Shown here: positions 8,305-16,016 of the stretch, in pieces
Numbering within the stretch: position 1 is the stretch's first letter
Layout: the number at the start of each line of letters is the position of its first letter
Source of the DNA: a virus
Virus record (IMG/VR): IMGVR_UViG_3300020178_000897
Span: 1-64,000 of that record
Reading direction: 5' to 3' (one strand)
Length of the DNA: 64,000 bases
The notes under the pieces: model-generated
What the model was told of the DNA's origin: nothing
What the model saw: the letters and a program-made list of their open reading frames with translations, nothing else
Databases searched by the model: none
Program-made: the position numbers and the translations under genes

Positions 8305-9225
8305 TTATTCCTTGTCTATAATAAACTGCTGGGCACTATTTCTACTAGGATTTTGATAAACTGTTTTAAAAAAAGCACTTTGTTCTTCAGTAAATGGCTG
8401 AATAGCAATTGGACATTCTAGTTCATTTACTAGGCGTGCGCCATGTATAAAAATTTCGTCATGTAATACTTCTAGTGGCAACGCATCTCGGCCGGCCCAT
8501 AGATCGTTTAAATATTTAAAATCTCTTACATTTACATAATCCCAATCATCTAACATTGTAGCAACTAGACCTTCACGTGCTCCATAAATTGCCCAGTTTC
8601 CATTTGGAGTATCAGAACCAACCATTAACCAAATCCACAGTCTGTGTAAATTTTTCCAATGGCCAGAAAGGAAATTTTCTTTAGTAGGTTTAACACCTCG
8701 GTCTAATGCCATCTTTACACCTTCACGAAATCCAGCTCGCCATGCTTGATGTGGCGTGGCGTTATTATACACATCACTATAGCAACTGTTCTGTTGAATG
8801 TATTGCAAGTCCCAACAAAAATCTACTTGGGCAGACTTATTATCTGGATCGGCGTTTTCGTGTGTACGCATATTAAGCACATACTCTTTAGGCCAACATT
8901 TTAAACCGCCGTTGCCGTACATAAGTCCATTAATAGCATTTTTACCACACCAGCTAATAACACTATTTTCTAAATCTGTATGTTCGTCAAAGTCTAATAC
9001 TTGATTAATAAAATCTGGACGAATTTTATTATCGCCATCAACTGTAATAAATCGATCCGTTTCACTTAATTCAGCACATGCTTTATGTGCGGCATCACTA
9101 CCTTCTACGCCATGCACACGTTTAGCCCAAGGTGCCTTAGTAAGCAAGTCAGCATAATTTTCTTCTGCATTAGGTTCATCATAACTCAAATATATAATAT
9201 CTTGTTCTGCAATCTTTAACTTCAT
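8305..9225 (-). CDS. Glycosyltransferase-like protein, S-Y-x-E-P-N-A-E family, long form
   Basis: 306 residues. N-terminal signature I-I-Y-L-S-Y-D-E-P-N-A-E (residues 10-21), then F-I-T-V-D-G-D with Asp63 and Asp65 as a DxD-like pair, then N-G-L-M-Y-G-N-G-G-L-K. It parallels the 229-residue gene at 6280-6969 through the first 200 residues and adds a C-terminal part. The layout fits a GT-A type transferase that uses a nucleotide sugar, but this is inferred from motifs only. The gene overlaps the next upstream gene by four bases, and the first base of the next gene downstream follows closely. Confidence 0.5.
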   Translation of the reverse strand: MKLKIAEQDIIYLSYDEPNAEENYADLLTKAPWAKRVHGVEGSDAAHKACAELSETDRFITVDGDNKIRPDFINQVLDFDEHTDLENSVISWCGKNAINGLMYGNGGLKCWPKEYVLNMRTHENADPDNKSAQVDFCWDLQYIQQNSCYSDVYNNATPHQAWRAGFREGVKMALDRGVKPTKENFLSGHWKNLHRLWIWLMVGSDTPNGNWAIYGAREGLVATMLDDWDYVNVRDFKYLNDLWAGRDALPLEVLHDEIFIHGARLVNELECPIAIQPFTEEQSAFFKTVYQNPSRNSAQQFIIDKE

Positions 9226-9743
9226 TTCTTTTCCTCATACACGCATCTAGTTATTTTGCTATTTGAATAAATGCTGTATTCATCTGGTACGTTTAAATCT
9301 ACATGTTGTGTGTCACTTAAATTGAACTTAACTGACTTATACAAAAAATGCGGATCTTCTTTTTTTGTTACACTAAACAGTATTTCTTCTTCTAACTTAG
9401 AGTCTACAAGACTCTGATTTGTACTAATATAACATAAATTATGTTGCTTGTCAACTGTAAATATTAGATCATGCAAACTATCATCAGATATATGCAATAC
9501 TTTATTGAAAACAAATTTATCATTTATAGATATGTTCTTTTTTAACTTATAAGTTTTAGTTATAATGTCAAACAGAACTCTGTAATCTTCCATTTTATCT
9601 TCATAGGACTGTATTGGTGCTATTTCTCTTTCGGTAACTTCAATATATTCGTAGCCATCTTCAATGGAAGCCCCTACACTAAACAGTTCGCCTGTTTCTT
9701 TAACAAAACATGCATACTGTTTTCTATCCCAATTAGCATACAT
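9222..9743 (-). CDS. Hypothetical protein
   Basis: 173 residues from the ATG at 9741-9743, chosen over a start 18 codons upstream because GGAG lies eight bases before it and because the longer form would run further into the upstream gene. I do not recognise the family. The protein is mixed alpha/beta by composition, begins M-Y-A-N-W-D-R-K-Q-Y and has no signal peptide, membrane segment or cysteine cluster. It sits between the glycosyltransferase-like genes and overlaps both, so a role in the same pathway is likely but unproven. Confidence 0.6.
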   Translation of the reverse strand: MYANWDRKQYACFVKETGELFSVGASIEDGYEYIEVTEREIAPIQSYEDKMEDYRVLFDIITKTYKLKKNISINDKFVFNKVLHISDDSLHDLIFTVDKQHNLCYISTNQSLVDSKLEEEILFSVTKKEDPHFLYKSVKFNLSDTQHVDLNVPDEYSIYSNSKITRCVYEEKK

Positions 9744-10533
9744 TGTATTTCTCCATAATTTGATTACAAAATTTATCTTCTGTATAATGAAATACACCTA
9801 ACTGACTATAATTTCCTATTTTTAAGTTACATTCATCATCCATATAATACGGAATGTCATCTAACCAATTATCACTTGGATTACTCCAGTCTTGTACTTT
9901 TGATTTCATGTGAGTAAATGATAATAAGTTGCAAGAGTATTTTTCTAAATTAGTATTTAAAACTGCTATTGCATGATTGATATCCATACTACTTAACCTA
10001 GGCTTTAATTTCTTTAAGTAAATATTGTAAAATTCCTCATGATTTTTACAAACTAATTCTAGATGTTTATAATATTGTAATCCAATATCGTTCTTTTTAA
10101 AATAATGAAATGCACAATACACGTTTGGTAAGTTATTTTTTATAAATGCTTGTCTATAATAATTATCTTTAACTATAGTACCTTTATATGTTTGAACATT
10201 TGTAGTAAAGCATACGTCATATTTTTCTAAATAGGTCCAAACATGGTCTATATTAGATAAAAATATCATGTCAGTATCTAAAACAATAGTTTCTGTATAG
10301 GGAGTTACATGAAAGATTTTCCAACGATCTTCAGTACGATAAAAGTCGGTGCCAGATTGCCAAGGTATAGCAATTACATTATCAAATACATTACGATACT
10401 CATCTGGAAGTTTATCATTAGTAATAATAGAAACACTATTAATTTCTTGTGTTTTCTTAATACTCAATGCGCAAAGATATGCCTGTTTCACATAATCTTT
10501 GCCTGAAGCCATCATTACATATCCTTTAGACAT
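9733..10533 (-). CDS. GT8-like glycosyltransferase
   Basis: 266 residues. It begins like a GT-A enzyme with a conserved Y-V-x-Q-A segment (D-Y-V-K-Q-A-Y-L), continues with F-D-N-V-I, and carries the metal- and nucleotide-sugar-binding motif T-I-V-L-D-T-D-M with Asp86 and Asp88. This pattern matches family 8 type glycosyltransferases, which move a sugar from a UDP-sugar to an acceptor. It is a clear paralogue of the gene just upstream (10526-11356), with which it overlaps by eight bases. Likely targets are virion proteins (the fibre genes are next door) or host surface glycans; the sequence does not decide. Confidence 0.68.
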   Translation of the reverse strand: MSKGYVMMASGKDYVKQAYLCALSIKKTQEINSVSIITNDKLPDEYRNVFDNVIAIPWQSGTDFYRTEDRWKIFHVTPYTETIVLDTDMIFLSNIDHVWTYLEKYDVCFTTNVQTYKGTIVKDNYYRQAFIKNNLPNVYCAFHYFKKNDIGLQYYKHLELVCKNHEEFYNIYLKKLKPRLSSMDINHAIAVLNTNLEKYSCNLLSFTHMKSKVQDWSNPSDNWLDDIPYYMDDECNLKIGNYSQLGVFHYTEDKFCNQIMEKYNVC

Positions 10534-11356
10534 TTATTAACTTATCCAAACTAAATTTATTCATTACGTGTACATTCATATTATTTGTTGATGCTAATGT
10601 ATACTCGCCATGAATATTCTCCTTTTCAAGAAGAAATGTTAATTGTTCATCGTGTAGCTTATGTAAAATATCTCTATCTAGAGAATAATATAACTTTCCA
10701 GGCAACGATTTAGCCCAGTCTAAATCTTTAAATCCGTTCAGTATGTGTATTGCAATACTAAACGCATGATCATTTCTAAAGTTACGAGATCCTAGATCAT
10801 AAACATATTGATAATGTTCCCAATTGTTTACTACATAATTTAATATAGTAAAGAATGTTTTAATTTCTGGCGTTTTTTTAAAATAAAATATTGAAGCCCA
10901 ATAAAATGGAATACCCTTATCATTAATATAATCAAATTCTTTATGCTTGCGCCATGATGCTACATCAATACATTCTTTATAGATTTGAAATTCATGGATG
11001 CTATCAAATGCGTGTTTCAATGTATCATTACAAATAATAATATCAGTGTCTAATACTAAGGTCTGATTATAAGGAGTTAACTCATAACTGTTAGACCTAC
11101 CAAAATTTTTAAAATATAAAGTTTTATAAGTTTCTTGGCCGTTTCGATATCGTTTAAAATTATTATCTGAGTCGCTGATAGTAATAACGTTATCAAATAT
11201 TTTTCTATAACTGCTATTAATTGCATCTGGAGTTGAAGTTACAACCGTAGTGGGCAAGTTTAAATGCTTGCGAATTCGATTAGCAAGCAAAACTGCTTGC
11301 TTTACATAATCAATTTCACCATTATTATTTGCAAAGCATAATACACCTTTACTCAT
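10526..11356 (-). CDS. GT8-like glycosyltransferase
   Basis: 276 residues, paralogous to the gene at 9733-10533. Conserved points in order are D-Y-V-K-Q-A-V-L near residue 16, F-D-N-V-I-T-I near 54 and T-L-V-L-D-T-D-I with the DxD pair Asp103 and Asp105. The C-terminal part has H-V-M-N-K-F, where family 8 enzymes often have a metal-binding histidine. It overlaps the 115-residue gene upstream by eight bases. Two adjacent, diverged transferases suggest sequential addition of two sugars, which is inference. Confidence 0.68.
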   Translation of the reverse strand: MSKGVLCFANNNGEIDYVKQAVLLANRIRKHLNLPTTVVTSTPDAINSSYRKIFDNVITISDSDNNFKRYRNGQETYKTLYFKNFGRSNSYELTPYNQTLVLDTDIIICNDTLKHAFDSIHEFQIYKECIDVASWRKHKEFDYINDKGIPFYWASIFYFKKTPEIKTFFTILNYVVNNWEHYQYVYDLGSRNFRNDHAFSIAIHILNGFKDLDWAKSLPGKLYYSLDRDILHKLHDEQLTFLLEKENIHGEYTLASTNNMNVHVMNKFSLDKLINV

Positions 11357-11696
11357 TAACTAAGCCTTCAACATTTCTTTTAGCTGTAAGGATTGTGTAT
11401 TCAGAATAGTATCTATTAGATGCTGTAACATATTGCTGTTTTGCTAAATTAACAAACTGTTTTAGATCTTCGACTAATACTGGGGTGTCGTTATCATCTG
11501 TAATTACTGTTTTCTTAACATCGAGCATTAGTAGATTAGAAACAAAAGAAAATAACTCTTTTGAAACAGTGAATCTTCCGCCTAAGTGATACAGTACTAA
11601 GTCTTCTTGATATTTTTGTTGCAATAGTCGCTTTTGTGTACTAAGTGTCGCAGAAAAATTAGCAAACTCTAATGCTTTCTTTAGATCGTTATCCAT
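11349..11696 (-). CDS. Hypothetical protein, possibly coupled to fibre genes
   Basis: 115 residues with a strong ribosome site (A-G-G-A-G, eight bases before ATG). The sequence is mainly helical, with K-R-L-L-Q-Q-K-Y-Q-E-D and T-A-S-N-R-Y-Y-S-E-Y stretches, and has no cysteine, signal peptide or catalytic motif. It is the first gene after the fibre genes and the leader of the cargo operon downstream. A small fibre chaperone or a regulator would both fit the position, but I cannot assign a function. Its start lies inside a potential hairpin (see the separate feature). Confidence 0.6.
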   Translation of the reverse strand: MDNDLKKALEFANFSATLSTQKRLLQQKYQEDLVLYHLGGRFTVSKELFSFVSNLLMLDVKKTVITDDNDTPVLVEDLKQFVNLAKQQYVTASNRYYSEYTILTAKRNVEGLVNE

Positions 11697-11723
11697 AGTT
11701 ATACTCCTAGTTAAGTATAAACT
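11697..11723 (-). promoter_or_regulatory. Inverted repeat enclosing a ribosome binding site
   Basis: On the minus strand A-G-T-T-T-A-T-A-C-T is followed by an eight-base loop and A-G-T-A-T-A-A-C-T, a nine-pair stem with one bulged T. The stem and loop hold the A-G-G-A-G ribosome site of the gene starting at 11696. Folding would hide this site, so the hairpin could tune translation or the entry into the cargo operon. Only the base pairing is observed. Confidence 0.35.
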
Positions 11724-11731
11724 ATTTAATC

Positions 11732-12646
11732 TTAGAGGTTGTCAGTTGTATTGAAAGTTGGCGCTGGAACGTTAACACTACTTGCGTTATTTGGTCTTCT
11801 TTGTTGTATTGTACTTGTTGTTGTAGCCGTTACTGCTTCGTCAAAGTTGGGATTAGGGCCTTTATCTTCATTGAATGTAACACGGAACGTTAGTACTGCA
11901 CCATTTTTCTGTGCTTCAACTAAGTAATCATTGGCTCCGTACGCACTTGCTGTCTTGTTAAACACTGCTGTATAAGAGCCAGGTAAGTTTGAATATCCAT
12001 AATTAGTGCCAGTTGAACCGTTGCTTGTTGTACTTCTGCCAAATACTACAGTTCCTACGCTAGTCATCAAATTTCTCCAGTCGTTGTTAATTGGAGTATT
12101 TCCTGAACCAATAGTACCACTTAGGTTAATAGTTCCGCCTGCGTTAAAAAATACACGCATATGTTCTGCACCACTAATTGTAGTTGTAGAACCGTCGCCG
12201 TTTGTTACAGCATAACCGGGGAACGTTACTGTAAATATGTGGTTAATATCAGTTGACCAACTTGCAGTTCTTTGACTTGATGTTCCTGCCTGCAATCCTG
12301 TTTGGTTTGCATTAACATTGAGTCTTGCGCCTTGACATGTAATACTCAAGGATTCGTACTGTACATATCCTTCTTTTGATATAGTATTGCTTTCCTCAAC
12401 AGTATCGCCTACTGATGGTTGTGCAATTTCTGTAGGTACTGCACCAGTTTGGTGTAGTCTAATTCTATACATGTCATTGTAAAGTTTGACCATGTCGGCA
12501 GCTTGCACTGTTGCGCCTGAAGAAATTGTAGCACTTTCAACTGCTTGTCCGTATCCTTCGTCTCCGGAACCGAGCCCTAAGACTGCGGCAATTCTTGCTC
12601 GAATAATGTTGTACCTTGCCGCGGTAATTGTATCGCCTACTGCCAT
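11732..12646 (-). CDS. Virion structural protein, fibre-associated
   Basis: 304 residues, rich in Thr, Ser, Asn and Gly, with little charge and long beta-prone stretches, as in phage fibre and adhesin subunits. The N-terminus (M-A-V-G-D-T-I-T-A-A-R-Y-N) is an amphipathic start that could attach to another tail part. The C-terminus ends with a low-complexity T-T-T-S-T-I-Q-Q-R-R-P segment. I recognise it as the kind of structural protein found next to fibre genes in T4-like marine phages but cannot name a T4 equivalent. A late-type box precedes it at 12665-12672 and A-G-G-A precedes the ATG. Confidence 0.6.
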   Translation of the reverse strand: MAVGDTITAARYNIIRARIAAVLGLGSGDEGYGQAVESATISSGATVQAADMVKLYNDMYRIRLHQTGAVPTEIAQPSVGDTVEESNTISKEGYVQYESLSITCQGARLNVNANQTGLQAGTSSQRTASWSTDINHIFTVTFPGYAVTNGDGSTTTISGAEHMRVFFNAGGTINLSGTIGSGNTPINNDWRNLMTSVGTVVFGRSTTSNGSTGTNYGYSNLPGSYTAVFNKTASAYGANDYLVEAQKNGAVLTFRVTFNEDKGPNPNFDEAVTATTTSTIQQRRPNNASSVNVPAPTFNTTDNL

Positions 12647-12664
12647 AATATGTTTCCTCTTCTA

Positions 12665-12672
12665 TACTTATA
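12665..12672 (-). promoter_or_regulatory. T4-late-type promoter box TATAAGTA
   Basis: The minus strand reads G-TATAAGTA-T, one mismatch from the T4 late consensus TATAAATA. It overlaps the stop codon of the upstream gene (GTA TAA) and lies 19-26 bases before the ATG at 12646, a fitting place for a late promoter read by gp55. The same overlap with a stop codon occurs at 14175-14182 and 18727-18734. Confidence 0.5.
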
Positions 12673-14146
12673 CTTTAAGTACGCACTCAACTAATTTTTC
12701 TGACTCTTCAGTGTTTGATTCCAATGCAATACCAACTAAATTTCCGCCATTGATTACTGTATTTGCTGTACCGTTGTCTCCAACATATACTGCCTGTCCT
12801 TTTTTAACTGAACCTGTTACTCTTACAGGAACACGACCTTTTAGTGCAATGTACTGTCCGTCTGCTTCTGAATTCATCATAAATGCAGGATCAGTCGATA
12901 CAACACCAATTGCTATATCACCTACTTTTGTAGGTTCTACTTCGTGATCAGGATGATCGCAAACTGCTACTACTGTACCAAATGGTAATTCTTCGTTTGT
13001 TGAATATTTTTCTGCTAAGTCAGCATATCTAGCACTAGTTGAAATACCATTAAACACATTAGCAGATAAGTTACCTGAACTATCTCTAACTGCTACAGTA
13101 TTATTTGTTGCGTTTACATCACCTGTTCTAAAGTTTGCACCAACTTGTAGGTTAGTTGCATTTGTAGCAAGACCGTTAAATGTAGTTGCGTACATGTTTC
13201 TAAACTTAAAGTTTGAAGTGCCAACGTCGTATGTTGTCGTAGATGTTGGAATTAGTCCAACAGCCGAAACATGGAATGGTTCAGTTGTTACGCCTCCAAC
13301 AGATTTAACTCTAAACCTAATCTTTTGTCCAGTAGTATTCTCAATAACACCTTCGTCACCAGTTCCTGCTTGGTCAATATATACTGCTAAGTCGTTTGCC
13401 GCGCCGACTGTAAATCCAACATCGCCAAATCTAACAACACTAGTAAAATTTGCGTTACCTGAAAGTGCATATGCCGAAGCTAGTTGACCGTTTAATCGGT
13501 CTGAATCAGTTGCAGTTCCCCAAAATCTATGAGTACTTGATGTAACACCTGTTGATCCTGTGTTTCGTAAGGTAACACCTTGTCTAATTACATCAAAACC
13601 TGTAATTACATTCGAAGGATCTGTTTGGTCAATAGTAAATTCGGCATTACTAATAATAAATTGTACGCCGTCTTCGACTGTACCTTTAATAATAGTTCTA
13701 TTTGTTAGGGTAGTATCTCTTACTTGCGAAGTAACCATAGCTGTTACTGTATCACCAATAGATTGTGGACCAATTAGGACAAATCCACCGTCGCTATTTT
13801 GTGCATACAGTTGGTTATTTGATGTATCCCACCAAAAATCACCAGTAGTTAATCCAACTGGTTGTGTGCCGGATACTTCAGCTCCGCCTGTTGTTCTAAA
13901 TTTTGTGCCGTCATAAAACTTGAGCTTCTTTAAGCTACTATCAAACCAAATCTGACCGCTTAATGGGTTAGCAGGTGAATTGCCGCTAGAGAAGTTTTCA
14001 AGTAAATGTACAAAGTTTTCGTTTTGAATTTCACCATAACCGGCATAGTTTTTACCTACTAACTTAATAGTAGTACTTTGGTCAATGGTTCCGTCCTCGA
14101 CAGTGGCTAACTGTTGTCCATTTGTTAAATTAATTATATATGCCAT
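12668..14146 (-). CDS. Tail fibre-like protein, shared N-terminal module, copy 1
   Basis: 492 residues. The first 140 residues match the N-termini of the two genes upstream: M-A-Y-x-I-N, then V-G-K-N-Y-A-G-Y-G-E, N-E-N-F, L-L-E-N-F, L-S-G-Q-I-W and N-N-Q-L-Y. This module probably docks the fibre to the tail. The middle is beta-rich and Thr/Asn-rich. The C-terminal 130 residues start with S-A-R-Y-A-D-L-A-E-K-Y, a segment common at the ends of cyanophage-type fibres, and contain G-T-V-V-A-V, K-G-R-V-P-V-R-V and K-K-G-Q-A-V-Y-V-G-D. The protein is likely part of a receptor-binding appendage. A perfect late box precedes it. Confidence 0.7.
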   Translation of the reverse strand: MAYIINLTNGQQLATVEDGTIDQSTTIKLVGKNYAGYGEIQNENFVHLLENFSSGNSPANPLSGQIWFDSSLKKLKFYDGTKFRTTGGAEVSGTQPVGLTTGDFWWDTSNNQLYAQNSDGGFVLIGPQSIGDTVTAMVTSQVRDTTLTNRTIIKGTVEDGVQFIISNAEFTIDQTDPSNVITGFDVIRQGVTLRNTGSTGVTSSTHRFWGTATDSDRLNGQLASAYALSGNANFTSVVRFGDVGFTVGAANDLAVYIDQAGTGDEGVIENTTGQKIRFRVKSVGGVTTEPFHVSAVGLIPTSTTTYDVGTSNFKFRNMYATTFNGLATNATNLQVGANFRTGDVNATNNTVAVRDSSGNLSANVFNGISTSARYADLAEKYSTNEELPFGTVVAVCDHPDHEVEPTKVGDIAIGVVSTDPAFMMNSEADGQYIALKGRVPVRVTGSVKKGQAVYVGDNGTANTVINGGNLVGIALESNTEESEKLVECVLKV

Positions 14147-14174
14147 TTACTAATACCCCTAATTGTGTTATATG

Positions 14175-14182
14175 TATTTATA
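14175..14182 (-). promoter_or_regulatory. T4-late promoter box TATAAATA
   Basis: A perfect TATAAATA on the minus strand, overlapping the TAA stop of the upstream fibre gene and 29-36 bases before the ATG at 14146. This spacing leaves a leader of roughly 20 bases. It would be the late promoter for the fibre gene at 12668-14146 and genes downstream. Confidence 0.7.
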
Positions 14183-16013
14183 CTAAAACGCCCGGAGTTA
14201 GGTCTTGCACATATGTCCATACTCCTCCTACTACTCTATACAGTTTTAACGAACGTTGTACGGTTGAACTAATCGAACCAGTAGCGTTATTAAATGTAGC
14301 ACTGTTAATTACACTTACAGATCCGTTGTCATTACCGCTGATATCTAATGCTTGTACAATAGTTGTTGATTCATTAAACGCAGTGTCTAGTGCAGAACCT
14401 GTTAGCGTAGCTGTAGCACCTGTTGTAGTTGTGCAATGTATTCTTGCTTCTGTATTATCTTGTTTATTTCCTGATGGAACAATGTCATTTAAAATAATGC
14501 CAACATTAGTATTAAGTTGTGCGCCGGTTCCTAACCCTGTAACATCAAGAGTTAAAGGAATTACTTCTAAATTAATCTGACTGTCAACATAATTTTTTGT
14601 AGCAACATCTTGAGGAGCAACTGGATCTAATACATTTCTAATTTTTCTACTAGTAACAAAATTTAAATCACCAGCAAGTGTTGCATTTAATCCGTTGCCG
14701 CTTCCGTCAACAGCATTAGTAACAACAGAAATACCGCCTGGAAAACTAATATTGCCAATAGCTGCCGATGTCAGTGTACCTAACTGTGTAATACCACTTG
14801 CATTAGAGCCTGTAATAATATCAACCCCATTGAATTTAAGTGATCCTGATCCTGTAATATTAATGCTTGTATTTGATGTCCACGCATTAGTTACATTTCG
14901 CCATAAAAATTCTTTGTTGCCGTTTGCCGACTTAACAATAATACCAGATTCATCAACTTGTGCATCTGTTAATAATGTACTATCTCCTGCATCAGCAAGA
15001 GTAATACTTTTATCTTTAACAACAAGTTCTTCAGTTCCAATAGTAACAGTATCACCATCTACTATAAGACTTCCTGTAACTCTTAAATCGCCGCCAACAT
15101 CTAATGTGTATGATGGATTATCATTATAAATTCCAACACGGCTATTCTGCGATTTAATACTTAGTGCATTTTGAATACCAGAACTATTACGCATTTGAAT
15201 AGTATAATTTTGATTTGAAATTTCGTTTAGAGCAACAACGCCTTGACTAGTTACTTTTAAAACATGGTTCTCAGATAATCCTACTGTAAGTCCGCCGTTG
15301 TTTCTAACAATTAATGCACCAGTAGTTGTATCGTCACTATCACTTGCTAGGAACTGACCGGCTCCTCGCTCTACTCCAGCATCATCAACTAGCTTTCTAG
15401 TATTGTTTGCTGTTCCAGCAAAAATAAAATCACTGTCAACAACGTTAAATCCTTTAACTACATCTCCAGTAAAACCTGGAATTGTATCTACATTCTGTGG
15501 AGTGAATCCAATTTTACTCCATAAGCCAACTAAAGAGCCGCCAACCCAATACTTAACAATAGTTCTACTTGTACCTGTACTATCAAGCACAGTAATAACT
15601 TGTGGGCCCGAGCGTCCTTGGAACGCATTATAAATAGGTCCTGCTAATTCTAAATCAGTGCCGTCAAAAAAGTAAAGTTGATTAGAATCGTTGTTAATCC
15701 AAAGATCACCTGCAACCATTACTGGCTGTGTAGGTTGCACAATTGGGCCTCCGCCAGTTGTCCAGTTAGTTCCAGTGTAAACTTTTAATCTTGATACTGA
15801 TGAATCCCACCAAATTTGCCCTGATAAAGGATTAGCTGGTGCTGATGAACCTGAAAAGTTTTCTAGCAGTCTTATAAAGTTTTCGTTAAATGCTTCACCA
15901 AAACCCGAATATCCTTTTCCTACTAGTGTAATATCAGTAGTTGAAGCGTCAATTTGTCCATCTGCGAGATTAACTAATAATGCTCCGTTTGTTTTATTAA
16001 TTTGATATGCCAT
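14178..16013 (-). CDS. Tail fibre-like protein, shared N-terminal module, copy 2
   Basis: 611 residues. The N-terminal module is the same as in the two neighbouring fibre genes (L-V-G-K-G-Y-S-G-F-G-E, N-E-N-F-I-R-L-L-E-N-F, P-L-S-G-Q-I-W-W-D). About residues 300-350 hold G-S-L-I-V-D-G-D-T-V-T-I-G with E-E-L-V-V-K-D-K-S-I-T-L, a motif that recurs in the structural protein at 62751-63716. A V-A-T-K-N-Y-V-D-S-Q-I segment near residue 480, typical of fibre trimerisation regions, precedes a variable C-terminus. It starts three bases after a double stop (TAATAA) of the upstream gene. The likely role is a receptor-binding fibre of the tail. Confidence 0.72.
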   Translation of the reverse strand: MAYQINKTNGALLVNLADGQIDASTTDITLVGKGYSGFGEAFNENFIRLLENFSGSSAPANPLSGQIWWDSSVSRLKVYTGTNWTTGGGPIVQPTQPVMVAGDLWINNDSNQLYFFDGTDLELAGPIYNAFQGRSGPQVITVLDSTGTSRTIVKYWVGGSLVGLWSKIGFTPQNVDTIPGFTGDVVKGFNVVDSDFIFAGTANNTRKLVDDAGVERGAGQFLASDSDDTTTGALIVRNNGGLTVGLSENHVLKVTSQGVVALNEISNQNYTIQMRNSSGIQNALSIKSQNSRVGIYNDNPSYTLDVGGDLRVTGSLIVDGDTVTIGTEELVVKDKSITLADAGDSTLLTDAQVDESGIIVKSANGNKEFLWRNVTNAWTSNTSINITGSGSLKFNGVDIITGSNASGITQLGTLTSAAIGNISFPGGISVVTNAVDGSGNGLNATLAGDLNFVTSRKIRNVLDPVAPQDVATKNYVDSQINLEVIPLTLDVTGLGTGAQLNTNVGIILNDIVPSGNKQDNTEARIHCTTTTGATATLTGSALDTAFNESTTIVQALDISGNDNGSVSVINSATFNNATGSISSTVQRSLKLYRVVGGVWTYVQDLTPGVLV

Positions 16014-16016
16014 TTA

